A stretch of 64,000 bases of DNA from Nephrocerus scutellatus (GCA_947095585.1 OX352763.1:26709462-26773461), one strand, 5' to 3'. Positions 13,115-26,523 are shown, numbered from the stretch's first letter. Notes: generated by a model from the letters alone, not told the origin. A program made the numbers and translations.

Positions 13115-13305
13115 TAAAAAAATTTATATGGAAGCCCCTCGGCCCTGTAGTCCAAATATGAAAAATGTTGTCATCGGAATACACATGTTTATAAAATTTG
13201 AAGAAAATCGGGTAAATTTAAAATTTATATGGGAGCCCTAGGACCCGATCACTTCTAAATATTTACAAAAAGTGTTATCATCGGAGATACACATGTGTAC
13301 AAATC
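13115..13305. repeat. Two degenerate tandem units of about 95 bp
   Basis: Two adjacent units share TTTATATGG(G/A)AGCCC, then TGTTRTCATCGG and ATACACATGT, at a spacing of about 95 bp. Pieces with similar wording occur near 3840-3930 and, inverted, near 24840-24950. Origin not known. Confidence 0.5.
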
Positions 13306-13317
13306 ATCTATAAGATA

Positions 13318-14300
13318 CTGGCTTATGCAGACTATTCTGACATCGTGGGTAGCAACCTTAAAACTCTAAAAGAGACTTTCATCCAGATCGAGCGGGTGGC
13401 ACAATATTTGGGGCTGCACATACATAAGAACTAAATAAAGTACAGTGGGCGCCGTGGCTCAGTGGATAAGTGCATGGAATTCTGAGCAGAATGTTCGTGG
13501 TTCAAATCACAGAAATAGCAAAAGTATTTTTCACGGTCCCACCCCTCGCGAATATCTGACTAACAACTTATCACGGAAAGCTTCTCAGTTCCGCCGCTCG
13601 AATTTTAGATTCGTTCCATTTGTGTGAAAATTGTACGTGCGCAACACAAATGGTCGCGAGAAGCTAGGCCCTGGACCGCAACGGTCTTTCGCGTCAAATA
13701 TTATTATTATTATAAACAAAGTACATAGTGGCCACGTCTCCAACATTGGTCTTTAAATTAAGATGGTGGGGTAGTGCATTATTTTATATATCTCAGGTCA
13801 ATTGTAGCAACCGATAACAGCATAGAACCAAAAAAACGGTTGCTTAAATCCAATAAAACCTATTTTATTCCATAAAAAAACTCCTCAAATCCATGACATC
13901 AAATCTGTGGGTGTATAAAATAGTAATTATACCAGTACTTACATATGGATCCGACACTTGTATTCATCTGAGCAGCGAGAGGATAGTCTTACGGAGAATT
14001 GTTGGCCTTGTAGTTAGTAGCCTAAGGAAACTGCCGTGACTTCTCTTCACCATGTAGTATTCGGCCGATTCACTCTTCCACAATATTGGCGTGGCAGATC
14101 CACGTTTAAAATGCTGTTTTACCAGAAAACCTTTAGGATATTCCGTAGGCAACTATTAACGAGTATCAATGGACTTTTAGAGATTGCTTAGTAAGCTTTT
14201 CATTTACTGCACCATCAACTGTTTCCAGCGGTTTAGGGTAGGATTAGGATGACTGATTGTAAAACTCTATATCGAACTCCGCCGCATGAAGACGACAATG
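13318..14300 (+). pseudogene. RTE-type RT relic interrupted by a SINE
   Basis: Plus strand. ILAYADYSDIVGSNLKTLKE and IERVAQYLGLHIHKN (13320-13434) are the RT catalytic YADD region, with D replaced in YADY. After the SINE (13445-13717) the same reading resumes with NKVHSGHVSN-like sequence. It then reaches IPVLTYGSDTCIHLSSERIV and LRRIVGLVV (about 13930-14015), the post-RT block of RTE elements. Stops and small indels are frequent. The 3' part (about 14090-14340) is repeated in diverged form at 18190-18410. Confidence 0.65.
13445..13717 (+). mobile_element. tRNA-derived SINE with 8-bp target-site duplication
   Basis: A complete copy of 273 bp. The head carries a perfect RNA polymerase III A box (TGGCTCAGTGG at about 13455) and a near-consensus B box (GGTTCAAATC at about 13499). 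The body contains ATTTGTGTGAAAATTG and a conserved end resembling GGACCGCAACGGTC. The tail is a short (ATT)n run. The flanks carry AAAGTACA on both sides (13437-13444 and 13718-13725), proving retrotransposition into the RTE relic. Another complete copy is at 54085, and partial ones at 6283, 20283, 27825 and 28500. Amino-acid-like readings of the head are fortuitous. Confidence 0.85.
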
Positions 14301-15089
14301 CACTCAACATTGTGATACCCAACATTAGATCGATGGGAAAGTAACCTTTGATGTTGTGAGAAATTCGTAGCTTTTGTATCATTTTAATTACAATGACTTG
14401 GAAACCATATATTATGTGAGTCGACCGTGCAATAGTACAATTCTACAATTCATGTTATGCTTTAAAAACCCATCCTAATTTTTGTCATCGGATTGCGGCT
14501 TTTGATTCAGTAAACAGCACTCACAGACAAGGTTAAAAAAATGTCTTACCAGCTATCATGGCACCTAAACCAAGCCTGGTACGAGTATAGTTACAAACTA
14601 CTAACAAATCCAATCGACAATAATTGGAACATTTGAATTTACAAATGTTTTTGCTGATGAACAGCATACTAACTACTCCGGCAAATTTAGCAATTCAAGA
14701 CTACTGACAACAGTTTCCAATGTTTAAAAAAATTCATGCAAAAAGTTTAAAATCTTCGTAACCTATTCACGTTTTTCTGCATTAACATATCATTGAATTG
14801 GCCATGAAAAAACTTGAACTAAAAGAATGGATTGGTAACACATGCAACTAGATACAATATTTCGTTAACACGTGCGGCTTGGATAAAAACGATGCGAATA
14901 TCAATAATGTATCTATATAATAAAATAAGTAAATAAACAAATTAAGTTTTAAACTATTAGAATTTAAATGCAATTGGATTGGTAAGTGGCAAGAATTTCT
15001 TACCGTCCAAATGGAACAAAGACTTAGATACTTACAAACATATTTAAAATTTAATTAGCTTCCATACTAAAAGCCGTCTCATTGTTGTT
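14301..15089. other. Unassigned AT-rich DNA
   Basis: No gene or mobile element recognised. Confidence 0.3.
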
Positions 15090-16740
15090 ATTGATCTAAG
15101 CGAGGACTTTACTACTCAGTTGTGTTCTTAGCCTAAAGAAACAGCGATTGTCAATAGTGAATCTCTGTTTGATTTCTGAGCTGTAGTGGAATATGATGTA
15201 CATGGTCGGAAAACAATGCTGGGTATTCCATTCATCAGGCATCCTTTTACCTGACCAAATTCTTGAGATAAGACAAGTTTGCACTGTACCAAGTCATCTC
15301 TTATATATTTAAAGTTCAGTCGGCACCGTCAGTTCGGGTCCAGCAGCTTTGTTGTTTTTGAGTTTGGATATTAGATATAACTTCAATTACTAGTAGTCAG
15401 GTGGACGAACATTTTTGGTCGCATGGTTCATATTTACAGGTTCGATCTGCCTGACAGCAGAATGTTGATCCTCATCGCCGTCTAACAGTCTGTATAACTT
15501 GTCTTTCCATGTTCTATACTACGAGGTTTGCTTCCATATATCGACAGGTTTTCTCTTCGGGTTTGTTTTTATCATTTGGTAAAACTTCCGAGCATTATTC
15601 CTGGAATACGTTCTCTCAATGTCTCCGATATTTTTTCATTTAGTGTTCCTTTTACCTTTCGGTCTCATAGAGGTTACGAGCAGCTCTCGCCTATTTTTGC
15701 ATGCACCTGCATTCGTCATCAAACCAGTGATTTTATTATGGTGGTGCGACAGGTTAGCAGTATAGAATTTCTCGAGAGGTTGCAGGTCTGCAAGTAGGTA
15801 ATGGTCCGAGTCAATGTTGGCCGCTCGAAAGGGAAGGACATCTAAAATACTGGGAGGTGTTGATCGCTACGTGATCAATTGTGTGGTAAAGTCAATCAGA
15901 CTTAGTCCGTTTGCAGGAGTGGTGTACGCTCAGTTTTCCGACAGTGTTACAGTATTAACAAAGAACGTCTTTGGCGTTAAAACGACACAATCTTAGTGTC
16001 ATATTTGGGCCATTGTTCGTAAGTTTTGTCAAGGGGCTCTTATACACAATCGTTGGTGCGTGCGTGAGTGCATATTTGGCTGATATTAGTAAATATAACC
16101 ATAATGCGGATTATTACCATACATGTATTAATATGTCGATAGCTTTACACATCTTTCCTAAGTCTGCGGCTTACAATATCCGATCTGTTTCTGACCTCTA
16201 TAACAGTCATCGTACTAGATATCATCAATATATTTTTGACAGTCCATTCCATTGCACTAATGCATGGCAGTTATCTTTGTCCTTATTTTGTTTCGCAGAG
16301 TCATCGTTAGTAAATCACTTCATATCCGAGGCTATTGGTTGTATCGTGACAAGATTGTACCTTCGGTTTGCTAATGTATGCTCTTAAGTTGACGCCATTG
16401 TCTGTTCAGGGGCATCGCAAATATTGAAGCAAAAGCGGTTAAGCCGTCCACCCGACGTGTAACCTTCAACTTGGATGATGAGGTTCTTTGATGCATTCTT
16501 CTCCAAATAAGTCAGAGTCTCTTATAAAAGTCGTTTACCCAAGCTGGGACTTGATCGGCTGCTATGTCGTCTGTGGGAGTACTTTGATGAGAAGGCTCCT
16601 TTACTGCAATATTGATAGCGATTTACTGTCGACCTTGGTAGGTTCTACAGCCGATACAAAACCCCCGATCGCAAAGCTCGGAAGTTTTACTATATAAATC
16701 GCGTAAGCCCTTCTGCCGCAGATGTTCACCTCAAAGAAGG
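15090..16740 (-). pseudogene. RTE-type non-LTR relic (endonuclease to RT)
   Basis: Minus strand. An endonuclease piece with IKEPHHPSWRLHVGWT lies near 16480-16430. An intervening AT-rich segment at 16060-16380 may be a later insertion. Then come LYHTIDHVAINTSQY and a DSDHYL-like block (about 15900-15790), KLKNNKAAGPE (about 15360) and IWSGKRMPDEWNTQHCFPTM (about 15265-15205). The order endonuclease, linker, RT start matches RTE/BovB-like elements. Multiple stops and frameshifts show that it is inactive. It is a separate copy from those at 4.2 and 11.3 kb. Confidence 0.65.
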
Positions 16741-18180
16741 AAAAGCGTTATTTTCTTGCAGAAATTTATAAAGAAAACTCCCATTTTGCATTTTAAAATT
16801 CATTTTGTTGTTTGTTTTTTACCAAGCGAAAAATAAAATTAAATCCAATGTTTGGTATAAGGTGATTAAGTATTGCACAAAATGATGCTTAGTATGCTTT
16901 ATGATCTAAAAATATAGTTATGTTTAAAGAGTATCTTTAAGTATCTTGAATATAATGTGAAAAGCTTATACTTAGCTGAATGATGGCCATCAGCATTTTT
17001 ATTATACTCGTACATTATATTAGAAAGTGAAGCAGCAGCGAGGCATAGTGATGATATTTATAGCGCCATAACGAGTGATTTTGAAAAAATCTTTAAATGT
17101 TTAAAATAAAGTAATTGCTAATACATATTTAATTTTAATTGCCATATAAAACCATTTCCATTTCATAAATATATGATTGTAGATAGACAGTGTGCAATAT
17201 TGGCAATTTCTATAGTAATGTGTAGGTAATATAAATTTCCCCCAATTAAATATCACTTTTGAATTACAAACTCGCAGCGAAAGTCGTATGATATTGCTCA
17301 TCTTCATATCCTTACAAGCTAAAATTTATATCTGCATTACCGGGACTTCTCAGAACATCCTCCATATGTTTTTTTTCGTGTTAAGTGGAGAATGATACTC
17401 CAGTTTCTTTGTTTTTTTTATATTCTCTATATTAACTTTTTGTGGCTTGTCGCCAAACTTAATTTAATTAAAACTTTGTACACGTGTGTATCTCCGATTA
17501 GAGAATTTACATGAACATTTTTAAATATTCTTGGTTGTTGTACATTAGTTTCATTATTATTTTCTTTTGGATCCTTCTTTTATCCATTCTTATTACATGT
17601 CTGCTCATCTCCGACGTTGTGATTCTCTATCAACATCTCTTTTGCATGGGCGAATGTGTAATATTTTTCGTTCAAAGAAAGAAAGGATAACTTTGAGGAC
17701 TTTTCAATAACGAGATTTGCGAGCACGATGTTAAGATTCGTTTGGGTTAGTTTCGGAAAACAATACTCTTATACTAGAAGGATTTATTAAATTATTTATA
17801 ACAACAAGGTAGATCAAGATTCAGCTAAAAAGACGGCGTAAGTTAGAAGCTAGTTGTTCAGTTTGAACTGTTTACTAACTTAGCTAGATTAAGATCAAAA
17901 GTTTCAACTTTCAAGTTTCAAAAGGTGGCTACGCATTAGCTGCCCACATGAACAGATTTGTTTATGCATTTGTCATCTTTCCCATTGTGAGGTCATCTTT
18001 GGTTATAAAATGTGCTACGACTTCTCTTCTACTGCTTAGCGTCGGATAGTACTGGTTTGACCCTTTGCTTTACTTTACAATGAAAGTTTCGTACATTCGA
18101 AACTTGTGACTAATCCAATGCCTCTCTTGGCGTTGTTAAAATTGTGACTATAAATCCCTAAACCTGTTCTTAGTAGCAGA
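16741..18180. other. Unassigned AT-rich DNA
   Basis: No gene or element recognised. A piece at 17450-17500 resembles the degenerate repeat at 13115. Confidence 0.3.
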
Positions 18181-18189
18181 TGCACGTTG

Positions 18190-18520
18190 GAAATGGTTTA
18201 GAAAATCCTTGGGGTGTTCCGTAGGCAACTATAAACGAGTATTTGTTGACTTTTAGTGATTGTTAAGGAAGCTTTAAATTTTAAAAGTTCTGCACTATAA
18301 ACTGTTTCTACCACTTGAGGAGAGGATGTAAAAGTCCATACCTAATAACACGCCTAAAGACGACAATGCAATGTATATCGCCGATTACCAATAGAAACCA
18401 CATTCATGATCGAATGCAGCCTTGTCCCTTAGCACTTCGGATCTTGAATTCATTATCTACTGACTCTATCGAACGCCTTGGTGAACAGTAGGTGAAGCGG
18501 TGACCCGTACTGAAGGCAAT
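18190..18520 (-). pseudogene. Probable RTE relic
   Basis: The 18190-18410 stretch is a diverged duplicate of 14090-14340 (shared TTCCGTAGGCAACTATAAAC and the following 40 bases or so). On the minus strand 18460-18360 gives QGCIRS and MWFLLVIGDI, reminiscent of the RT QGCxLSPxLFLLxID motif. Short and heavily mutated, so only a tentative call. Confidence 0.4.
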
Positions 18521-18524
18521 GCTT

Positions 18525-19730
18525 AAAAATGATCCTCAAAGTATTAATGCAGGATTAGTCAAAGTTCTTTTGTTTATCCTCGGAGTTGTGGTAATCGTAG
18601 CTTTTATTATTTCAGCTACCGCATGCAGCATGTAAATACCTTTGCATATACTTAGATCCCTTACATACTCAGAAGGAATTAATAAAAAAAATTATACAAA
18701 AAACCGCCGGTAATCGTGGCAGATTGAATTATTCCATTTGCATTTCCCTAAGTAAACATAAACATTTCCAACTGTTTATCTTCCATATGATTATCTATCG
18801 AAGTCAGTTAGCTCACGGCGCTGGTCGAATGATTTCTTCTTCGCTTAACTGTCCGTTCCACCACGGTCAGCAAACCATTATAGTCATGTGCACATCGCGG
18901 AAATTACACTTCAAGAAGAAGAAGAAGAAGATTCATTGGCCGAGAATTCAATTTGGTGCAGAGCAATTCGTTCGGACACGTTGAGTGTGCAGTGGCTAGG
19001 TGTGCGAGTATTGTTTCATTGAATGCGATTATTTGCCCTTCTCACTTGGTGCACTACATTCAGACCCACATCACCCATATCTGATGCTCGGAACGTACAT
19101 ATTTACGATGTTCATTATGGTTCAACAGCAGATTGTTATTATCAGTGTTTCTTTTTTGTTTTCCTGGACTACCAGAGTAGGAGATTTCTCCTCATTACTT
19201 TGAAGAATAATTGCATAGCCATTCAGGTGTGAGTGAGTGTGTTGTGCTGGTGTATGTTGTATGTTAACACAACCATGCAAGAGATCGCGATGGAATCATT
19301 GATTTCATCTTGTGTTCTTCGCTTGTGCACCACAAATAACCATAATGCACAAGCGCTCATCTTATGATCATTCAGACTCCGTGTGCTGCAAGTCCATTAA
19401 TTTTCTCTAATACTTTCCGTTGCTTAGAGGTCGTATAGTAATGCAAAATACAAAGATTAATTTATTTTATCATCATTAGAGTTATAATAATAAAATAAAA
19501 TAAAACAGCATAACCGCATGAGCGAGAGCAACGTGCAGTAATTCAGCAAAAAAATCACTACACTGACAGTGACCTTAACCACACTTGTTCCCTTCGGAAC
19601 CTGAAGTGAATCTCTTCGTTTATGCTAATCTATAAGGGAAAATATGGCAAAACTTTCCTCAACTCTTTGGTGGCTTTTTCCATCTTCAATATTTTTTATC
19701 TCTAATATTTAGCATTTTATTTTTCGATTT
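18525..19730. other. Unassigned DNA
   Basis: Contains short overlapping open frames near 18724-19230 and a GAAGAAGAAGAAGAAG run at 18916-18932. No domain or convincing exon structure was seen. Confidence 0.3.
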
Positions 19731-19732
19731 TT

Positions 19733-19990
19733 TTATGTTGGTCCAAAGGTCGTCGAAATTCTTTTGCTTACCGACATAGACCGTGAACATATCCCCATTG
19801 CGTATCCAACAACTATGAAGAAAAAGTATGGACTAAAGACCCCACCTGCATGAAACCCGCACCACGCACCAAAATAATGACATTCCGTGAATGGTTTTGG
19901 ATTGTTGGACTTGGTAGAATGCGACAATTTGGTTTATTCCCAGAAATTGGGTTCATCGCTGTCAAAGATTTTGCGCAATTATTTTCGCAC
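19733..19990 (-). pseudogene. DD41D mariner transposase fragment
   Basis: Minus-strand reading with NPKPFTECHYFGAWCGFHAG and GVFSPYFF. It corresponds to the segment following the first catalytic aspartate (compare WCGLHAGGVIGPYFF in the copy at 4.5-5.2 kb). The catalytic D regions themselves are not present. A short fragment of the same family. Confidence 0.65.
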
Positions 19991-20282
19991 ATGCTTGGAG
20001 TCCAATCATTGAACTTACGTCATAGGTGATTGTCTTCAAATTTTGAGTCAAAGCTATCGTATAGTGCATCTCTATACGATAGCTTTGACTTGAACTTGAA
20101 CAAAAACTGTTCACAGAGATGCCAAAATCCTATCGACACGGAATCGACAAATTTAGAACCTCACATACACTCGCGGCTGCTGCCACAATATTCTCGGCAC
20201 TCATTGGGTTTGTTTTTGTTTTTTGTGCATATTTTGACTAAACTTTTTCGTCCAAGCGTTCAATTGTTTGTTTATCTGGACG

Positions 20283-20350
20283 AGCGGCGCGACAGACCAT
20301 TGCGGTCCAAGTCTTTGCTTCTCGCAACCATTTGTGTTGAGCATGTCTAA
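20283..20350 (-). repeat. SINE 3' fragment
   Basis: Shares GGCGCGACAGACCATTGCGG (20286-20305) and the following CTTCTCGCAACCATTTGTG block with the SINE family at 13445 and 54085. Only the 3' end is present. Confidence 0.55.
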
Positions 20351-20939
20351 AATTGTCCCAACCGAACGCGATCATTGATAAACAATTTCGATAATTTGCA
20401 AACGTTATTGAAGCTGAATAAGGCAAGTGTAGACGGGTTAAAGTAAACAAACCTACAGATAACTTCACGTATATCCGAGCAAACCCTTTTGAAAAAATAG
20501 GGCGTCCCAATGTAAAATTCCTTTATGTAAAAACAAACGGCGATAGCGAACAATTTGCACTAAAAATAGTGGAGCAGCTTAAAACTGAATCAATTTCAGA
20601 TTGAAAGTTAAGACAATCGCAGATTGATGATATTAGGTGAACCTTCTTAAAATCATGTGGAAACAACAAACAATGAAAACGGTTTATAACTGGCAGGACA
20701 ACATTTATAAATAAATTAAACGGATGGGCGCCCTTGTGGGTACCATGAGGAAGTCCGATTCTATATATATTATATCCTAGTCCAACCCGAACAAATTGTA
20801 TCCTTCCAGATAGATAGGAATGTAGCGAAATTTTAGGCCAATGTTAAGCCTCACCTGTTTTAATATTTATAGACCATAGAGTACTCGATCATTTTGAGAC
20901 ATACTCTTTTCAATTCGGTATGTTGTGTTTTGTGTGTAT

Positions 20940-22240
20940 GTTTTTTGAAGTAATGTGTGATTTCAGAGTGGATCTCAGCAACATTCGTGGGCTGAGAATG
21001 AATACTTTCGCTGTGTTTAATTATGTACATGTCCACAGGCTAGCAATTCTGGCACTGAGTGAAACTCAGGTAGTCTATAATTATGATACATCGGAATTTA
21101 ATCTGCCTGGTTATAATTGGTGCCATTATTTTTCCCTCGACGCGGGCTCGCAATCTATGTCCGGAGTGATGTTGCATTTCAGCTTTTGCCTCAATTTAGC
21201 CAAAGTTCTAATCCGTAATTCAATTTTATTTGGCTAAAAGTAAAGGTACAAGAGCGCAACAACCACTACTGTCTGCCCCTACTAAGACAGTGTTTCAATT
21301 CAGAGCGAGTTTGATGCACTGTCTGATTCAATCTTATTGCGGGCGATTTCAATGTACCCAATTCTGGGTGGCTTCGCCATTCTGGCCAGACAACGCCCGA
21401 AGAAAAGTGTGTTGAGTTACTCGCTGAGTTTAATCACCTCACTCAGCTTGTAAATGAGCCTACACGAATTCCTGACATTGCAAATCATTCCGCAATCACC
21501 CTTGACTTGTTCCTTACGTCTCGTCCTGATAAATACTCCGTGAATGTATTATCGCCTCTAGGCTCGTCAGACCATTGTATAGTATCAGCTAATTTCACGT
21601 TAATAAACCACGTAGTTAGAGAAAAAACTCACAAAAAAAAACAGAATGGCAATATGAGAAAGCCAATTGGGACGGCCTTAACAATTTCTTTGCGAGAATT
21701 AAATGGTCGCTATTGTTTCGCGATAGCAACGTGGATGCCGCCGCTGATGCAATCACAAACATCATCCTTATTGTTGATTATTATGGATTATCCCTTTCAG
21801 CAATAAGTCTGTTAAACCAAAGGAAGATGGATGGTATTACTCGAGCTGTAAAGAGGCTTCTAGGTTTAGAGAGGTATGCTTTCGGTTTTACAAAGCAAAC
21901 CCTACTGAGGAAAACCGAAAAAAATTTTAAACGAACCAGAAATGGTTGCAATGTCAGCCTTCGGCGAGTCAAATTCGCCTACGACCAAAAATTGAGGCAA
22001 ACAATACTACAATGTCCCAAAGGTAGTAAATTTTTTAGTCATTCGTGAAAAGAATCAAAAATACAGCCTTGGCGTCGATTCCAACGATCATCTTTGATGG
22101 CATTCCAGTTGTGAGGTCTATAGACAAGACCAATCTGTTTGCTGCTCGTTTCGCAGCTAGCTCCACGCTTCCAGATTGTGCATTGCTGCCTCCTGCACCT
22201 CAGAATATTGAACACTCACTAGGACCAACAGAAACGTAAA
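20940..22240 (+). pseudogene. CR1/L2-like non-LTR retrotransposon relic
   Basis: Plus strand. The endonuclease portion reads NIRGLRMNTFAVFNYV (about 20969) with ALSETQ and YNWCHYFSLDA. The SDHCIVSANF endonuclease end is at about 21560-21590. A linker follows, with ITRAVKRLLGLERYAFGF, then RNGCNVSLRRVKFAYDQKLR and QCPKGSKFF (21938-22037). The reading then runs into sequence just before the RT fingers (22045-22239) and stops. The RT catalytic domain is absent. At least four frame changes occur. The linker is nearly the same as that at 62.5-62.7 kb, so these two are copies of one family. Confidence 0.7.
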
Positions 22241-25200
22241 GGAAAATCTCTTCCAAAAGAATCTCTTTAGAAGTAGAACTAATAACTGCTTAATTCATAT
22301 ATTTCCTAAAGCACATGCTGTGCTTAGCATGTCAAGGGTGCAAATAGCTCGAGCGTCAAACATTATAAAAAAAGAAGGATATATTCCCAGCTATCCAAAT
22401 TATTAAGTGTAGCAAAGGTAAGCTCGTTGCCCATTATAATTACAGAGCTGTAAAAGCATAATTTCACCATTGGAAAAGTAAACGATTGTAAAGTTTTATA
22501 TTATTCATATTAGCACTACATTTTTTTTTATTTAGTAAACTTGTTAACAAATAATTGTTTACTTTTATGCAATAAAATAAAAACTCGTTAAAAGCACAGA
22601 AATGCAAAGTTAAAGACGGTCTTGTATAATTAAACAAGTTTTCCACCACATCTAATAGCTATGAGTAGCAATAAAGCATCTTCCATAATATGGTACACGC
22701 AAATACGGCAATTCGTCAGATCACGCAATTACCCGCATATACACGCAAGTTTTATTTTGCTGGAAAGAAGAACACCCCTTCATTTCTAGGCAATAAAGCA
22801 AAACGCAGTGAACCTGAAAGTTGTATTTTTTTATTGATAGCTTCCTCCATCAACACCGGAGTCAGTTCTGCTCACTAAATTAGCAATTACATACCTTGTA
22901 CTTTCCATATAGCACTCGACCCTCGATGAACGTTCATCACAAGAATACGTACGTCGTTGTTCTGGTCATTGATGAGTGAACAAAATGCCCATGAATTACA
23001 TGACTCATAAGTTGGAACTACTGGTAATCAACATATTTATCATGATGCTGGTTATAGGCAAGAAGAAAATGCAAGCTCTGTCAATTTGTTGTGACGTCGA
23101 CGTTTATATGATTACACCTGCATTTCTACAGGTGTACGTATTGTATCTGTATACCTGTATGTATACTCGTACAATGTCACTTTCGTTCAAGGTGAACATC
23201 CCACTCGCTTTAGGAGCAAAACCATATTTCCTCCAGTCTCTACACTCCCACCCAGTCTGTGCCTATGCTCATTCAACCAATAACGAGACGTGAATGGAAA
23301 CGATATTTCTATGTCATTTAGAAGTTGGCTTGACAAAAGGCAAAAGGCAACATGCCTGTGTCTGAGGTAAGTGCAAATGATGAGGATACCTTTATTGTTA
23401 AAATTATTCTGCATTATATCACACACCATCACCACCGATGTAGAACAACCGAATTTTTCATACCAACCGAAATATGCATAATTCATTAACTATAAGGTCG
23501 TTTTGTTGTAGTTGTACAGTGTACAATTGTTTTCATTTGCACATGGTAGTTTCGTAATAAATAATAAATTATTTTAAGCAGTCTTTGCTATAAGGAAATT
23601 GAATAAATTTTTGACATTTTACGTGGAACAAACGAACGTGTCTATGTCCGATATGCTATTCAAACTAAAGTTTTTATGATATTCATTTTACTAATGAACA
23701 GGACATTGTGTACTAAACGAGTGTGACCACAGCCCACTAAGCGAATCAGCAGGCCCCTGGCTTATATTATATAATTAAATGTCAATTTTCTTACAACAAA
23801 AATATGTCTTAATTTGTATTAAAAGTTAAAAAATCAGTGAAATGAAAGTTTGATGATCACTTTAAAGAGTAGTTTGAGAATCACTGGAAGAAAAGTTGAG
23901 GAATCATTGAAAGAGTTGCTTCCATTATGATATTTTATCACAGTTTTAGAGCCACAACAGTACGCGCATAAGTACCTAAACAGGGACAATTGGTATAAAG
24001 GTAAATTAAAAGTTTGAGAATCATTGAAAGACTTTCTGCCATTATGGTTTATGTCTCTGCTAAATGTTCGTGAATAACTAAATTAGTATACTGATCATGT
24101 TTCATCACAGTTTTAGAACCACAATGGTGCGTGAGTGAGTGAGTGGCATGGGTAATAAGTAAATATATGGAAGATGGATTCAAAACAAATTCAGTGCTGG
24201 TTCTGAGAATACGCAATATGTTGAAATGTCGGACAAATTTAACTAACCAAAAGAAGTCAGACAAGGTAGTTTGTTAAGCCATCTTCTATTCATCTATACA
24301 ATGGACGACGCTATAAGATACTGCAAAGAAAGACGCTATATGATACTGCGTCTTTATAATCTATCAACGTACAAGTATCAGATATAACTATTATTTAAAC
24401 TACGTACATGTACAACTACATGCTTAGTACAAGTACCACAAGCACAATAACTACATACACAAGAACTACATATAAGTACCACACTTAACTTTAATATACA
24501 AGTATATACCTACAAGTACAAGTATGGTATAGTACCACAAATAACTTTTATATACTCGTACAATATAACTGAGCCTACATTTATGGAATGGTTTTTGGTT
24601 ATTTCTTAACTCTAATACAATTCTATACAATGCTTCTTCTTAAACAACTGAGTCTACAGAGTGTAGTATAGCGTGTAGTAAATCTATTGTCGTAACAATA
24701 CTTTTAGGCGCATATTTCGAATTATTTGCTTCGCAAGGCTTTTAAATTCACTATATTAACTTCGCGTCCGGATGTGTTCGTTTGTTTGTTTGTGGCCAAA
24801 TCTTGTAATCAATTTTCAAGCCACTTCCTAAGACTCGATTTAATTCAAACTTGGCAGACATTTTGATCTTCGATGACAACACTTTCTATAGAAATTTAGA
24901 AATTATCAGGCCCCAGGTTTGAGGGGCTCCCATAGAAATTTTCTAAAAATTATGTTGCAGTTTAATAAAACACACCTTATACTTTTAGGCGCATATTTTG
25001 AAATGTATCCTTCTCTTCGCATGCGATTTTATTTTGTTTGCGTTTATAGTGATGTCGTTTGGCGACGGTCCTTCACCTTCTGTCATTTAGTCATTAAAGA
25101 AGTTACATAAAAAATGTAATTTTTTTTGGTTGGTTTTTTTAGGACCTGCAGATGGCTGAAATGTACCGCATTGTACAATGCAATTTTTTTGGACTTATTG

Positions 25201-26370
25201 GACTAAATCTAAATCAAAACTAACCTTAAATCATTAGTTCTTCCAAAATCAGTTAGGACTTTTTTTGCTCTAATCACTATTGCGCTCATATAATAGGCAC
25301 GCTACTTCTGTGCGTTGCTTCTGTGATATAACCGGTAGTCGTAATAAGTCATAATTTTTTTAGTGATAACCATCATAATTTGGCAATTTTTCGCCATTTA
25401 AATTTATCACTAAAACAGCATTTAAATATTACACCACAACAAGAAAATCTTTATAAACTTTCATTGAGGGGTTCGTTAAGTGTTCATCTTCACTGCGGCA
25501 TAAAATTGGCTCCGTTTATGTCACTTACAGTCGACTTCTTGCCTTCATAGCACTAAGCATTTCATCATCATATTATATGTGTAAGTGTAAAAGGTAACAT
25601 CGTTAATTACATAATAATTTGCGATCTTAGCGACTTTAAATGCAATCGGGTTCAATAGTATTACTGTTTGCCAAAAAATATACTACACGTACGCGTATGC
25701 CTGTGCGAATTGAAACAAGCGACTGCCCTTGTTTTTGTATAGTTATATGATGATATGCGCAACGGTTCAGCGATTCTTCGAGTTCATTTGTCCAAAAGTT
25801 CCGACGTATCTGAATGGCTTATTGGCAATTACAAATTCACATTACTTTACTGAGCCAACACGCCGATGAACCTTCACGCAATTCAGAATTACCTTTTCGC
25901 AGTGCCGCACAAGTAATTGTTGTCAGCGCTTGTTTGTTGTGTTGTGTTGTGTTACTCATTTCGAATAATTTTATTTAGATTTTTTTTTCGATTAAAAATA
26001 GTAAACGATGTAATAATGTCCCGAGTTGAAAGATCACATGGAGGGCTCTGTTTGGAATGACTAACTACTGGTCGGCCGGCAATTGCCATTGATAATTTCC
26101 ATCTTGATGCGTTTGGTGCGCAGCCATCTGAAACGTCGCGCTATGTTGTATACGACAAAGATAGAAAAACAGCAAACACTGAGAAAATTATTCCATACTC
26201 ATAGCATTGAAAATATTTCCCCTTCCATTCCGCAGCCTCTTCAACGCTTTGCAATACTAAACATATGGCATAGATACGCGTGCGTGCACCGTATGCTGAC
26301 ATAAAACAAACTGAGAAGTCAAAGCGCAAATTTCAAAGCACCTTAATTTGGGTTTTTGTCCAACAAGCAG
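22241..26370. other. Unassigned AT-rich DNA upstream of the 26.5 kb gene
   Basis: No coding features recognised. It includes a local duplication at 23890-24135 (repeat of GTTTGAGAATCAYTG and TCACAGTTTTAGARCCACAA), an ACAAGTAC/TACAAGTA-rich patch at 24360-24560, and a TTGTTGTGTTGTGTTGTGTT run near 25930-25952. The last few hundred bases may hold promoter sequence. Confidence 0.35.
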
Positions 26371-26378
26371 AGCAGTTG

Positions 26379-26385
26379 TCAGTTT
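26379..26385 (+). promoter_or_regulatory. Possible initiator for the 26.5 kb gene
   Basis: TCAGTTT at 26379-26385 matches the arthropod initiator consensus, about 140 bases upstream of the first in-frame ATG. No TATA box and no convincing downstream element are seen, so the site is only a candidate. Confidence 0.25.
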
Positions 26386-26523
26386 ATCGTCATTTGGAAA
26401 CAACAAGTTTTGGTGTTCGGTCGCGTTTGCACACAGTGAGGTTTCGCGGCTTCTCCAATATGACGGTTCGGAAGTTCGGTCAGACAACCTGATAGTTCTC
26501 GTCAAAAGTGTGTAAGCGTGGAA

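Noticed and set aside
26518..26523. GTG start two codons before ATG 26524
   Set aside because: Non-ATG initiation is not needed; the ATG is in frame and has acceptable context.
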